DNA of 64,000 nucleotides from Ramlibacter henchirensis (GTDB lineage Bacteria > Pseudomonadota > Gammaproteobacteria > Burkholderiales > Burkholderiaceae_C). Location of the stretch: assembly GCF_004682015.1 (NCBI RefSeq), contig NZ_SMLM01000002.1, forward strand, positions 620,001 to 684,000. Reading direction: 5' to 3'. Position numbers and translations under genes: made by a program. Positions 46,769-55,856 of the stretch are shown piece by piece; positions within the stretch are counted from its first letter, which is position 1, and every line of letters starts with the position of its first letter. Under the pieces are notes generated by a model that did no database searches, was not told the origin of the DNA, and saw only the letters and a program-made list of their open reading frames with translations.

Positions 46769-48025
46769 TCAGCGGGAAGCGGCCTGCGCCGCGGCGAGGT
46801 GGGGGCCGAGTTCGTTCTTGGCGATCGCGTTGCGGTGCACTTCATCCGGCCCGTCGGCGATGCGCAGCGTGCGCGCGCTCGCCAGGAACTTGGCGAACGG
46901 GAAGTCCTGGGACAGGCCGGCGCCGCCGTGCGCCTGCATGGCCCAGTCGATGACCTGCTGCGCCATGCTCGGGGCGACCACCTTGATCATCGCGATGTCG
47001 TTCTTCGCCACCTTGTTTCCGTGGTTGTCCATCTTCCAGGCGGCGCGCAGCGTGAGCAGGCGCGCCATGTCGATGCGGCAGCGCGCCTCCGCGATGCGTT
47101 CCTGCGTCACCGTCTGCGCCGACAGGGGCTTGCCGAAGGCCACACGGCTCACCACGCGCTTGCACATGAGTTCGAGGCAGCGCTCGGCCAGTCCGACCAG
47201 CCGCATGCAGTGGTGGATGCGCCCGGGGCCCAGGCGGCCCTGCGCGATCTCGAAGCCGCGGCCTTCGCCCAGCAGGATGTTCGACGCGGGAACCCGCACG
47301 TTCTCGAACACGATCTCCATGTGCCCGTGCGGCGCGTCGCTGAACCCGAGCAGCTCCAGGTGGCGCAGCACCTTGATGCCGGGCGTGTCGGCGGGCACGA
47401 GCACCATGCTCTGCTGCGCGTGCTTGGGCGCCTCGGGGTTGGTCTTGCCCATCACGATGTACACGGCGCAGCGCGGGTTGCCCGCGCCCGACGTCCACCA
47501 CTTGCGGCCGTTGATCACGTACTCGTCGCCCACGCGCTCGATGCGGGTGCAGATGTTGGTCGCGTCGCTGGAGGCGACTTCCGGCTCCGTCATCGCGAAC
47601 GCGGAGCGGATCGCGCCGTCCATCAGGGGCTTGAGCCAGCGCTCCTTCTGCTCCGCCGATCCGTACAGCGCCAGCGTCTCCATGTTGCCGGTGTCCGGCG
47701 CCGAGCAGTTGAAGACCTCGCTGCAGTGCGAGACCTTGCCCATCTCCTCCGCGAGCGGCGCGTATTCGAGGTTGGTGAGACCGGCGCCCATCACCCCCGA
47801 CTTCTCGCTCGTGTGCAGCGGCAGGAACAGGTTCCACAGTCCCGCCTCGCGCGCCTTCGGCTTCAGGTCCTCGATGAGCTTCGAGGGCGTCCAGAGCTTC
47901 CCTGCTTCCGCATTCGCGCGGTTCTCCTGGTAGAACTCCTTCTCGGACGGGTAGATGTGCCGGTCCATGAACGCGCGCACGCGCTCCCGCAGTTCCAGGG
48001 TCTTGGGGGAATGGCTGAAGTCCAT
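46769..48025 (-). CDS. Acyl-CoA dehydrogenase, ACAD11-like
   Basis: A 418-residue ACAD beginning [16 protein letters not shown]. It has [45 protein letters not shown] and, at the C-terminus, [21 protein letters not shown], which is the ACAD10/11 pattern with Asp in the catalytic position. It opens a seven-gene leftward unit: ACAD, ABC importer (four genes), kinase, ACAD and hydrolase being under the box at 48072-48115. It may work with the kinase at 42184-43245. Confidence 0.94.
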   Translation of the reverse strand: MDFSHSPKTLELRERVRAFMDRHIYPSEKEFYQENRANAEAGKLWTPSKLIEDLKPKAREAGLWNLFLPLHTSEKSGVMGAGLTNLEYAPLAEEMGKVSHCSEVFNCSAPDTGNMETLALYGSAEQKERWLKPLMDGAIRSAFAMTEPEVASSDATNICTRIERVGDEYVINGRKWWTSGAGNPRCAVYIVMGKTNPEAPKHAQQSMVLVPADTPGIKVLRHLELLGFSDAPHGHMEIVFENVRVPASNILLGEGRGFEIAQGRLGPGRIHHCMRLVGLAERCLELMCKRVVSRVAFGKPLSAQTVTQERIAEARCRIDMARLLTLRAAWKMDNHGNKVAKNDIAMIKVVAPSMAQQVIDWAMQAHGGAGLSQDFPFAKFLASARTLRIADGPDEVHRNAIAKNELGPHLAAAQAASR

Positions 48026-48071
48026 CGGGTGTGCTCAGGTCGGTGGCGGCCACAGGGCCGGATGCGCGGTC

Positions 48072-48115
48072 ACTCTAGGCAGCGGCCCGTCGGCGCGAAT
48101 CGTCGTAAGCGACGA
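48072..48115 (-). promoter_or_regulatory. CGACGA-box promoter for the ACAD-ABC-kinase-ACAD unit
   Basis: On the reverse strand TCGTCG-CTTA-CGACGA (48115-48100) is followed after 22 bases by CTAGAGT, with the -10 TAGAGT at 48077-48072. In the forward direction GACCAT (48138-48143) also lies at 22 bases and could weakly serve the AtuA-like gene. Confidence 0.75.
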
Positions 48116-48141
48116 TCCGCCGCGCCCCCCGCGGCCGGACC

Positions 48142-50025
48142 ATGCCAGCCATGCAAATGAGCGAACCTGTACGGCGCGAACCCCTGGTGGTGGCCAGCTT
48201 CTCGGGCTATTACGGCGACCGGATCACTGCGCTGGACGAGGCCATGGCGGGCGACCCGATCCACGTGCTCATCGGCGACTACCTGGCCGAGATCACGCTG
48301 GCGGGCATTTCCGCGCGCTACCGCAAGGACCCGACGCAGGGCTACGCCGACTACTTCGTGCGCCAGGTGCAGCCGCATCTTCCCGCCATCGCGGCGCGCG
48401 GAATCAAGCTCGTCACCAACGCAGGCGGCCTGAATCCGCGCGGGCTGGCGGACGTGCTTCGCGGATTGATCCGCGAAGCCGGCCTCTCGCTCAAGGTGGC
48501 CTGCGTGGAAGGCGACAACGTGCTCGATCGACTCGGGATGCTGCAGGCCGCCGGGCACCCGCTGAGCCACCTGGACACGGGCGAGCCGCTCTCGGCCTGG
48601 GGCCGCACGCCAATCTCGGCCAATGCGTATCTCGGCGCGTGGGGCATCACCGCGGCGCTGCGAGAGGGCGCGGACATCGTGCTGTGCGGGCGGGTCACGG
48701 ATTCGTCGCTCACGCTGGGCCCCGCCGCGTGGTGGCACGGCTGGCAGCAGGCCGACTGGGACCGCCTCGCCGGCGGCGTGGTCGCGGGCCACATCATCGA
48801 ATGCGGCCCGCACGCGACCGGCGGCAACTTCAGCGGTTTCGCCGTCCTGCCCGCCATCACTTATCCCGGCTTCGTCATGGCGGAACTCGCGGCCGACGGC
48901 AGCTGTGTCGTGACCAAGCACGCGCGCGACGGCGGCGCCGTGACAACCGACACCGTCACCGCGCAGCTGGTCTACGAGATCCAGGGTCCGATGTACCTCA
49001 ACCCGGACGTGACGGTGGACCTCGGCGACGTCCGCTGCGAATCGGTCGGCCCCGACCGCATCCGAGTGAGCGGCGCCCGCGGCGCACCGCCGCCCGAGAC
49101 GACGAAGGTGGCGATCTTCGCGACCGAGGGCTGGCAGATCGTCTCCTGGGCCTTCGTCACCGGCATCGACGTCGATCGCAAGCTGGCGCTGCTGCGCGCG
49201 CAGTTGCATTCGCTCCTGGCCGGCAGCGTCGACCAGCTGGAGGTGACGGCCTTCGGCACGCCGGCCGCGCAGCCCGAGTCGCAGGCCGAGGCCACGGTCG
49301 CGGTGCGAATCGCGGCCTGCGCGAGCGAGCGCGACCAGCTCACCGAAGAGCAGTTCTTCCTCAAGCTCAACAGCCTGTACCTGTGGAGCGTGCCCGGCTT
49401 CCACACCGACTCGGGCGCGGAGCGGGCGCTCAAGCCGCAGCGCCGTATCGAGTACTGGCCCGCGCTGCTGCACGTCTCGCAGCTGTCGCACAGGGTCACG
49501 CTGGAAGACGGCCGCACGCTCGAGATGCCGCCCCATCCGCAAGCGGCGCCGGCGGTGTCGCAGCCCGTGCATCCGGAGCCCGGGCGCTCGGCCACCGACT
49601 CCCGCCGCGCAATGCAGCGTGCACCGCTCGGGCGCATCGCGTACGCGCGGTCCGGCGACAAGGGCGGCAACAGCAACGTCGGCCTGTGGGCGGCGCAACC
49701 GAAGGCCTGGCCCTGGCTGCGCGAGACGCTCACCACGGACATGCTGCGCCGGCTGCTGCCGCAGGCGCAGGACCTGGAGATCGTGCGCCACGAGTTCCCG
49801 AACATCCGCGCCGTGCACTTCATCGTGCGCGGCCACCTGGGACGCGGCGGCTCCACCAACCTGCAGGCCGACCAGGTGGGCAAGGCGCTGGGCGAATTCC
49901 TGCTCGCGCGGCAGCTCGACATCCCGGTGGAGCTGCTGGTGGACGACTACGCCGGTGAGCGCGCTCCCGCACCGGGCCGGCCCACCGCCGCGCCCTCGTC
50001 CCCCACCGCGGCAGTGCGTTCGTAG
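48142..50025 (+). CDS. AtuA-like (DUF1446) acyclic-terpene-utilisation family protein
   Basis: A 627-residue two-part protein. The large N-terminal DUF1446 domain (about 12-450) has VASFSGYYGDRITALDEAM, VTNAGGLNPRG, GRVTDSSLTLGP and HIIECGPHATGGNFSGF; the C-terminal AtuA ferredoxin-like domain (about 490-600) has IAYARSGDKGGNSNVGLWA. AtuA is required for geraniol/citronellol use in Pseudomonas, but its reaction is unproven. ATGs at 48142, 48151 and 48157 are possible; the last two would suit a leaderless mRNA from the box at 48100. It lies just before the LAL activator gene. Confidence 0.88.
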   Translation: MPAMQMSEPVRREPLVVASFSGYYGDRITALDEAMAGDPIHVLIGDYLAEITLAGISARYRKDPTQGYADYFVRQVQPHLPAIAARGIKLVTNAGGLNPRGLADVLRGLIREAGLSLKVACVEGDNVLDRLGMLQAAGHPLSHLDTGEPLSAWGRTPISANAYLGAWGITAALREGADIVLCGRVTDSSLTLGPAAWWHGWQQADWDRLAGGVVAGHIIECGPHATGGNFSGFAVLPAITYPGFVMAELAADGSCVVTKHARDGGAVTTDTVTAQLVYEIQGPMYLNPDVTVDLGDVRCESVGPDRIRVSGARGAPPPETTKVAIFATEGWQIVSWAFVTGIDVDRKLALLRAQLHSLLAGSVDQLEVTAFGTPAAQPESQAEATVAVRIAACASERDQLTEEQFFLKLNSLYLWSVPGFHTDSGAERALKPQRRIEYWPALLHVSQLSHRVTLEDGRTLEMPPHPQAAPAVSQPVHPEPGRSATDSRRAMQRAPLGRIAYARSGDKGGNSNVGLWAAQPKAWPWLRETLTTDMLRRLLPQAQDLEIVRHEFPNIRAVHFIVRGHLGRGGSTNLQADQVGKALGEFLLARQLDIPVELLVDDYAGERAPAPGRPTAAPSSPTAAVRS

Positions 50026-50061
50026 AATGGCCGCGGAGCCGTCGCGCTCCGCCGCCGTTAC

Positions 50062-52779
50062 ATGAACACCTCCCCTGCCGCACCCGCGTCCGCCCCGCTG
50101 CTTCGCAGCCGGGTGATGGCGCAGTCGAGCAAGTTCAACCTCCCCGGCACCAACGCGGCGTTCGTACGCCGGCAATCCGTCACCGAGCGCATCGAGCGCG
50201 CGGCGTCGGCCAAGCTGGTGCTGGTGCGCGCGCCCGCCGGCTTCGGCAAGACGACGGCCCTGCGCCAGATCCACGAACAGCTCGAAGCGGAGGGCACGGC
50301 CACGGCGTGGATCACGCTCGATGCCGCGGACAACGACGTGCCGCGCTTCCTCAGCTGCCTGGCCGAGGCGGTGGCGCGGCTGCACATCGCGGACGAGGCG
50401 CGCTCGGGCGCCGATGCCGAAGCGATCGCCCTGCTCGAACGCGAAGGCCCAGCCTTCGCGCTCTTCCTCGACGAATTCGAGGTGCTGCAGGCGCCGGCCG
50501 TCGTGGGCCTGGTGCGAGAGGTCATCGAACGCCTGCCGCGCAACGGCCGGCTGGTGCTCGGCTCGCGCAGCCTGCCCGACCTGGGGCTGGGGCGGCTGCG
50601 CGTGCGCGGCCAGCTGCTGGAGATCGGCGTCGACGTGCTGCGCTTCAGCGTGGACGAGACCGCGGAGTTCCTGCGCCTGCGCGGACTGCCGGACCTGCCG
50701 CGCGACGCGCTGGAGCAGCTGCACGCGCGCACCGAAGGCTGGATCGCGGCGCTGCTGCTGGCGTCGATGGCGCTGGACCGGCACGCGGCCGCCGCCGATT
50801 TCATCCACCGGCTCTCGGGCTCCAGCGGCGCGATCGCCGAATACCTGGCGGAGGACGTGCTCGGGCGCCAGCCGCCGGACGCGCGAGAGTTCCTGCTGCG
50901 CACCAGCATCCTGCGCCAGCTGAGCGCGCCCTTGTGCCAGGTGCTGGTGCCCCGCACCGACTGCGCCCGGATGCTCGAGCGGCTCAACGCCTCCAGCCTG
51001 TTCCTGCTGCCCGTCGAAGCCGAGGGCAGCGAGCCGAACTTCCGCTACCACAGCCTGTTCGCGAACTTCCTTCGCACGCAGCTGCAGCGCGAGCATCCCG
51101 AGGAGCTGCTGCGCCTTCATCTTGCGGCGGCGGCCTGGTACGAGTCGGTCGGCCGGCCGGTGCCGGCGATCGACCATGCGATCGAGGGCGGCGACCACCC
51201 GCATGCGCTGTCGCTGCTGGAGCAGCACGCACAGCGCTTCCTGGAGCAAGGCCGAATCCGGCTGCTCGCGCGCTGGTTCGCGGCCATTCCGGCGGCGACG
51301 CTGCGCGAACACCCGCTGATGCAGGCGATCTACGTGTGGGCCGTGCTCTTCACGCAGGGCGCGACCGAAGGGATGGCGCTGCTGGCCGGCAGCGGCATCG
51401 AGGCGAGCGAGGACCCGGTGATCCGCGCACACGTCAACGCGCTGCGCCCCCTGCTGCTGGCGATGCAGGACCGCTACGACGAAGCGAACGAGGTCGGCCG
51501 CGCGGGGCTCGCACGCCTGCCGACGGCCGTGCCCTTCGCGGACACGGCGCTCACCAATTGCATGGCCCACATCACCTCCGTGCTGGGGGAGAAGCGCGAG
51601 GCGCAGCGCCTGCTGGATGCCGCGCGGCGCACGCAGAGCAGCAGCGTGTTCAACCGCATGTACACCGAGTCCACCGAGGGCCTGCTGGATTTCGAGCGGG
51701 GGCGCTTCCGCCAGGCGACGGCGCGCTTCCGGATCGCGGTGGACGCGACCACGCGCGAAGCCGACTACAGCCACACCGGCGGCAACGCCTGGGCGGGCGT
51801 GCTGTACGCGGCGGCCATGTACGAGGCCGACGAGCTCGACGTCGTGGACCGGCTGCTCAACGTCTACCTGCCGCTGGCGCGCGACGTCGGCCTGCCGGAT
51901 CACATGATCTCCAGCTACGCGATGCGTTCGCGCCTGCTGTTCTGGCACGGCGACGTCGACGGCGCCTCGCGCGTGCTCACCGAGCTCGAGACACTGGGCC
52001 ACTTGCGCAAGCTGCCGCGCGTGGTGGCCACGGCCAAGCTGGAGCGCGCGCGCATGCTCATCCGCCAGGGCAACGCGTACGGCGCGCGCGAGGAACTGGA
52101 CCGGGCGGACGACCCGGCCGTCTGGGAACGGGTGGCGCGCCAGCGCCTGCCGGCCCACGACGTCCTGGACATCGGCATCGCCCGGCTGCGATGGCAGGTG
52201 CACTTCGGCGACACCGCCGCGGCCGTGCGGCGCATCGACGACGACCTGCCCGCGGTCGACGCCGAGGCGCGCGTGCGCCGCAGCCGCAAGCTGCGCGTTC
52301 TCAAGGCGATGGCGCTGTGGCGCCTGAAGTCGGCCGACGAAGCCGCCGAGGTGATGCGCGGGATCCTGCAGGAGGGCAGCCGCGAAGGGTTCGTGCGGCT
52401 GGTGGTCGACGAAGGACCGGCCGTCGCCGGGCCGATCCAGGCGGTGCTCGCGCCGCTGAAAGCCGCGCCCCAGCAGTCCGACCCCATCCTGATCGAGTAC
52501 GCGCAGCGGCTGCTCGATGCGCTGGGACCGGAGGCGCTGGCCGCCGAGCCCGCTCCCGCCACCGCCGAGGTGCCCTGGCAGGTCGAGCCGCTCACCCAGA
52601 AGGAACTGCAGGTGCTCAAGCTCCTGGCGGAGGGCTACTCCAACAGCGCGATGTCGGAGAAGCTGTTCGTCTCCGACAGCACGGTGCGCACGCACCTGCG
52701 CAACATCAACATGAAGCTGGGGGCGCAGAACCGGACGCAAGCCGTGTCCTTGGCGCGGCGATACGGACTGATCCGGTAG
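50062..52779 (+). CDS. MalT/AlkS-like LAL transcriptional activator
   Basis: A 905-residue regulator. Walker A is APAGFGKTT at residues 57-65, Walker B is near LFLDEF, and then come a winged-helix/ARM region, a TPR-like helical middle (about 360-780) and a C-terminal LuxR-type helix-turn-helix (about 842-905) with LTQKELQVLKLLAEG and VSDSTVRTHLRNI. Proteins of this class (MalT, AlkS) are ATP-dependent activators that bind upstream of the -35. TAGAAT at 50023-50028, in the stop region of the previous gene, could be its -10; no CGACGA box lies in front. It is the best candidate in view to act at the nine boxes. Confidence 0.93.
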   Translation: MNTSPAAPASAPLLRSRVMAQSSKFNLPGTNAAFVRRQSVTERIERAASAKLVLVRAPAGFGKTTALRQIHEQLEAEGTATAWITLDAADNDVPRFLSCLAEAVARLHIADEARSGADAEAIALLEREGPAFALFLDEFEVLQAPAVVGLVREVIERLPRNGRLVLGSRSLPDLGLGRLRVRGQLLEIGVDVLRFSVDETAEFLRLRGLPDLPRDALEQLHARTEGWIAALLLASMALDRHAAAADFIHRLSGSSGAIAEYLAEDVLGRQPPDAREFLLRTSILRQLSAPLCQVLVPRTDCARMLERLNASSLFLLPVEAEGSEPNFRYHSLFANFLRTQLQREHPEELLRLHLAAAAWYESVGRPVPAIDHAIEGGDHPHALSLLEQHAQRFLEQGRIRLLARWFAAIPAATLREHPLMQAIYVWAVLFTQGATEGMALLAGSGIEASEDPVIRAHVNALRPLLLAMQDRYDEANEVGRAGLARLPTAVPFADTALTNCMAHITSVLGEKREAQRLLDAARRTQSSSVFNRMYTESTEGLLDFERGRFRQATARFRIAVDATTREADYSHTGGNAWAGVLYAAAMYEADELDVVDRLLNVYLPLARDVGLPDHMISSYAMRSRLLFWHGDVDGASRVLTELETLGHLRKLPRVVATAKLERARMLIRQGNAYGAREELDRADDPAVWERVARQRLPAHDVLDIGIARLRWQVHFGDTAAAVRRIDDDLPAVDAEARVRRSRKLRVLKAMALWRLKSADEAAEVMRGILQEGSREGFVRLVVDEGPAVAGPIQAVLAPLKAAPQQSDPILIEYAQRLLDALGPEALAAEPAPATAEVPWQVEPLTQKELQVLKLLAEGYSNSAMSEKLFVSDSTVRTHLRNINMKLGAQNRTQAVSLARRYGLIR

Positions 52780-52788
52780 AGCGCGGTT

Positions 52789-52805
52789 GGCGCGCGCAGC
52801 GCGCC
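52789..52805. terminator. GC hairpin between convergent LAL and LysR genes
   Basis: GGCGCGC (52789-52795), a 3-base loop GCA and GCGCGCC (52799-52805) make a perfect 7-bp stem. It stands exactly between the stops of two convergent genes. There is no T-tract on either strand, so factor-independent termination is uncertain; it may act as a bidirectional pause or 3'-end stabiliser. Confidence 0.4.
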
Positions 52806-52809
52806 CCGG

Positions 52810-53769
52810 CTAGTGCTCCTTCTGCGCGGGCCCGGCCGTGCGCGCGGTCGCGCACAGGCAGTCCATGAACGTCGCCAGCGCCTCGCCGGGCACGCCGTCG
52901 GCGCGGGTGGTCAGGCCCACCTGGCGCTGCCAGGACGAATGCACGGCGCGCAGGGGACGAATGAGGCCGGCCCGCTGCTCCCAGTGCACCATCTCCAGCG
53001 GCACGAAGCTCAGCCAGTCGCCCTGCATCACCAGCGTCTTCATCAGCACGGCCGAAGTGGTCTCGACCGTCGCCCGCACCGGCTCGACGCCCGCATCGGC
53101 GAACAGCTCGTCGAGCGCCTTGCGTTCCAGTTCCCAGCGCCGCGCCAGCACCCAGGGATAGCGCGCCAAGTCGGCCGCATGGACCGACCGCCGCTGCGCC
53201 AGCGGATGGTCGGCGCGCGCGATGACCACCGCCTCGTCGACGTACAGCACCTCGTGGCGCAGCCCGGCATGCGCCGTGCTCTTCGGCACGGATGAGAGCG
53301 CGCAGTCGATCTCGCCGTGACGCACCAGCGGCATCAGGCGCTCGTTGAGCCCGTACTCCACGCAGATGCGCAGGTGCGGATGAGTCTGGCGAAGCGTCTC
53401 CAGCACGCGCGGCAGCAGGCGCGTGGCCTCCGCCGGGCCGCAGCCGACCTGCAGGTCCACGGCCCGGTCCTGGCGCAGCCGCCCCACCCGCGTCCAGGCG
53501 GCCTGCAGCTCCGCTTCGACGCGCCGGAAATGGTCGAGCAGCGTCTCGGCATAAGCCGTGCCCTTGACGCCGAAGCGGTGCCGCTCCAGCAGGGTGACGC
53601 CCAGGTCGCTTTCGAGTGACTTGACGCTGGCGCTCAACGCGGGTTGCGAGAGCCCCAGCACATCCGCTGCCGCCGAAAGGCTGCCTTCGGCCACCGCGGC
53701 GCGCAGGTGCCGCAGGCGCCGGGTGTCCAGCGTGCGGAACAAGTCGTCGGCCTGCTCGGGGTGAGCCAT
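52810..53769 (-). CDS. LysR-family regulator of the divergent dioxygenase operon
   Basis: A 319-residue LysR regulator. The winged helix (about 12-70) reads LRHLRAAVAEGSLSAAADVLGLSQPALSASVKSLE, followed by the linker helix and the effector domain with LQVGCGPAEATRLLPRVL and DCALSSVP. ATG 53769 is used; a GTG one codon upstream is possible. It diverges from the Rieske dioxygenase operon, and CTGC-N8-GCAG lies directly before its start. It probably activates that operon in response to its aromatic substrate and controls its own level. Confidence 0.93.
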   Translation of the reverse strand: MAHPEQADDLFRTLDTRRLRHLRAAVAEGSLSAAADVLGLSQPALSASVKSLESDLGVTLLERHRFGVKGTAYAETLLDHFRRVEAELQAAWTRVGRLRQDRAVDLQVGCGPAEATRLLPRVLETLRQTHPHLRICVEYGLNERLMPLVRHGEIDCALSSVPKSTAHAGLRHEVLYVDEAVVIARADHPLAQRRSVHAADLARYPWVLARRWELERKALDELFADAGVEPVRATVETTSAVLMKTLVMQGDWLSFVPLEMVHWEQRAGLIRPLRAVHSSWQRQVGLTTRADGVPGEALATFMDCLCATARTAGPAQKEH

Positions 53770-53771
53770 CA

Positions 53772-53787
53772 CTGCAATCTATGGCAG
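53772..53787. promoter_or_regulatory. LysR-type palindrome CTGC-N8-GCAG
   Basis: CTGCAATCTATGGCAG (53772-53787) is an interrupted palindrome of the LysR kind. It touches the LysR start codon. If TAGGAT (53827-53832) is the -10 of the dioxygenase operon, the centre is near -59, close to the usual recognition site of LysR activators. A second, weaker activation half-site is not evident. Confidence 0.45.
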
Positions 53788-53858
53788 TTCGGCCCGCATG
53801 GATAGCTGGCTTGCACGGGGGAAGCCTAGGATTTTCGAATCCGCTTCAGGAGAGCCCC

Positions 53859-55148
53859 ATGCGAGTCGACCACCTCGTCGAACCGGATCGCGTGCACCGC
53901 ACCGTCTACACCGACCAGGCCATCTTCGATGCCGAGATGGAGAAGATCTTCGAGCGCATCTGGATCTACTGCGGCCACGAGTCGCAGGTGAAGGCGCCCG
54001 GCGATTACTGGGCCGTGACGATCGGGCGCCAGCCGATGGTGATGGTGCGGCAGAAGGACGGCAGCATCCAGGTGCTGCACAACCGCTGCCCCCACCGCGG
54101 CGTGCAGCTCGTCGGCAACCGCAGCGGCAACACCGGCAGCGCCTTCGTCTGCTCGTACCACGCGTGGAGTTTCCACCTCGACGGCAGCGTGCGCGCCATC
54201 CCGCTGGCCAAGGGTTACGAGAACACGCGCATGACGCGCGACAACCCGGACTGCAACGTCAAGCGGGCGCCGCGCGTGGACAGCTACCGCGGCTTCGTCT
54301 TCGCCAGCCTGTCGCCGGACGGGCCCAGCCTGCAGGAGTTCCTGGGCGAGGCCCGGATCGCCTTCGACGACATGTGCGATCGCTCCCCCGTCGGCGAGGT
54401 GGAGGTCGTGCCGGTCTGCCACCGGGTGATCCAGCGCTCCAACTGGAAGTTCTTCATGGAGAACCAGCTCGACGCGCTGCATCCTTCGGTGACGCACCAG
54501 TCCACCGGCATCTCGGCCGGGCGGGTCGAGAAGCGCCTGAAGGAGCAACGGGGCGCGGCCCCGCTGTACTACCACTACCTGTCCACTTTCGCGTCCAGCT
54601 TCGACCAGTGGGACAGCGTCCAGACCATCAACTTCCCGCGCGGGCACGGCCTGCTCAAGGCCTACATGGGGCTGCGGCCGAGCGACCCGGAAACGCGCGA
54701 GTACGAGGCCCTGCTGGAGAAGGCATACGGCAAGCAGAAGATGGAGGAGTACCTCTCGCGCAGCATCCACCACGTGCTCGTCTATCCCTACCTCTCGGTG
54801 CAGAGCCCGCTGCAGCAACTGCGCTGCCTGCGGCCCATCGCGCCCGACAAGACGCTCTCGGAGATCTGGCACTTCCGCCTGAAGGGCGCACCGGAGGCCA
54901 TCTACCGGCGAAGCCTGTGGTACTACAACCTCGTCAACTCGCCCGCTACGATGATCAACGCGGACGACCTGGAGAACTGGACCAAGGGGCAATGGGGCCT
55001 GCAGTCCAGGGGCGGCGACTGGGTCAGCTTCCATCGCTGGCACGGCGACGACCGCGAGGAGAACGGCGTCGCCTATTCCAACCACGGCACGTCCGAGGTG
55101 GTGATGCGCAACCAGTTCCGCGCCTGGACCCAGTACATGGCCGCCTGA
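53859..55148 (+). CDS. Rieske ring-hydroxylating dioxygenase, alpha subunit
   Basis: A 429-residue oxygenase large subunit. The Rieske cluster ligands are Cys77-x-His79 and Cys98-x2-His101 (RCPHRG and CSYHAW). The mononuclear iron motif begins at Asp205 with His208 and His213 in ENQLDALHPSVTH. ATG 53859 has AGGAG upstream. It hydroxylates an aromatic ring using electrons from a reductase chain. No reductase or ferredoxin gene is in the window, so these must come from elsewhere. The substrate is probably an aromatic acid imported by the linked Liv-type transporter. Confidence 0.95.
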   Translation: MRVDHLVEPDRVHRTVYTDQAIFDAEMEKIFERIWIYCGHESQVKAPGDYWAVTIGRQPMVMVRQKDGSIQVLHNRCPHRGVQLVGNRSGNTGSAFVCSYHAWSFHLDGSVRAIPLAKGYENTRMTRDNPDCNVKRAPRVDSYRGFVFASLSPDGPSLQEFLGEARIAFDDMCDRSPVGEVEVVPVCHRVIQRSNWKFFMENQLDALHPSVTHQSTGISAGRVEKRLKEQRGAAPLYYHYLSTFASSFDQWDSVQTINFPRGHGLLKAYMGLRPSDPETREYEALLEKAYGKQKMEEYLSRSIHHVLVYPYLSVQSPLQQLRCLRPIAPDKTLSEIWHFRLKGAPEAIYRRSLWYYNLVNSPATMINADDLENWTKGQWGLQSRGGDWVSFHRWHGDDREENGVAYSNHGTSEVVMRNQFRAWTQYMAA

Positions 55149-55158
55149 GGAGCCCCGG

Positions 55159-55830
55159 ATGACCACGAGCAAGACCATCCCCAGCGCCGGCCCCGATTTC
55201 GCGCACCTGCTCGGCCAGGACGTCGTGATCGAAGCGGGCCAGGGCGCCACGACCGGTGCCGAGTCCGTCGAGCCCGACCACTCCCCGCGCGCGCCTCAGG
55301 CGGGCGCTGCGCATGCCGCCACCGGCCTGCCCGCGCCGGCGCTGCTGGAGGCCGGCGCCGACCTGCAGCGCCAGGTCGAGCAGTTCCTCTACCGCCAGGC
55401 CGAGCTGCTGGACGGCAAGCACTGGCAGGAGTACATCGACCTCTTCGACGACCAGGGCGTCTACTGGATGCCGGTCACGCCCGACCAGACGGAGTGGGAG
55501 GGGTCGCCCTCCATCTTCGCGGAAGACAGGCTGATGATGGAGATCCGCAAGGGCCGCGTGACGCACCCGAACGCATGGTCGCAGGCCCCGATGTGGGAGA
55601 CCAGCCACCTGGTCAGCCACGTGGCCATCGAGTCCGCCGATGCGCAGCAGATCGTCGTGCGCTCCCGCTTCCACATGATGGAGCTGCGCCGCGACGAGGT
55701 GCGCCACTTCGGCGGCCGCTACCGCCACACGCTGGTGCGCGGCCCCGGCGGACTGCGCATCCGGCTGCAGCGCGTCGACCTGTTCAACAGCCAGGCGCCG
55801 TACGACTACGTGCTGCAGATCTGGGTCTGA
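55159..55830 (+). CDS. Ring-hydroxylating dioxygenase, beta subunit
   Basis: A 223-residue small subunit with the SnoaL-like fold: QVEQFLYRQAELLDGKHWQEYIDLF, YWMPVT, RTxH-like SHLVSHVAIES and a closing LFNSQAPYDYVLQIWV. It forms alpha3-beta3 complexes and has a structural role. The first about 60 residues are an unusual extension rich in Gly, Ala and Ser with no family match, absent in most beta subunits. It lies 10 bases after the alpha gene. Confidence 0.92.
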   Translation: MTTSKTIPSAGPDFAHLLGQDVVIEAGQGATTGAESVEPDHSPRAPQAGAAHAATGLPAPALLEAGADLQRQVEQFLYRQAELLDGKHWQEYIDLFDDQGVYWMPVTPDQTEWEGSPSIFAEDRLMMEIRKGRVTHPNAWSQAPMWETSHLVSHVAIESADAQQIVVRSRFHMMELRRDEVRHFGGRYRHTLVRGPGGLRIRLQRVDLFNSQAPYDYVLQIWV

Positions 55831-55856
55831 TCCCCGCGTCCTTCCAGGAGCCTTCC

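Noticed and set aside
48070..52740. A reverse-strand open frame of 1556 codons opposite the AtuA-like and LAL genes
   Set aside because: Very long open frames opposite real genes are a by-product of high GC. The translation is His/Arg/Gln/Ala-rich with no domain, while the forward frames have clear family motifs.
53811..53832. TTGCAC (53811) with TAGGAT (53827) as a full sigma-70 promoter for the dioxygenase operon
   Set aside because: The spacer is only 10 bases, too short. The -10 may be real, with LysR activation in place of a -35.
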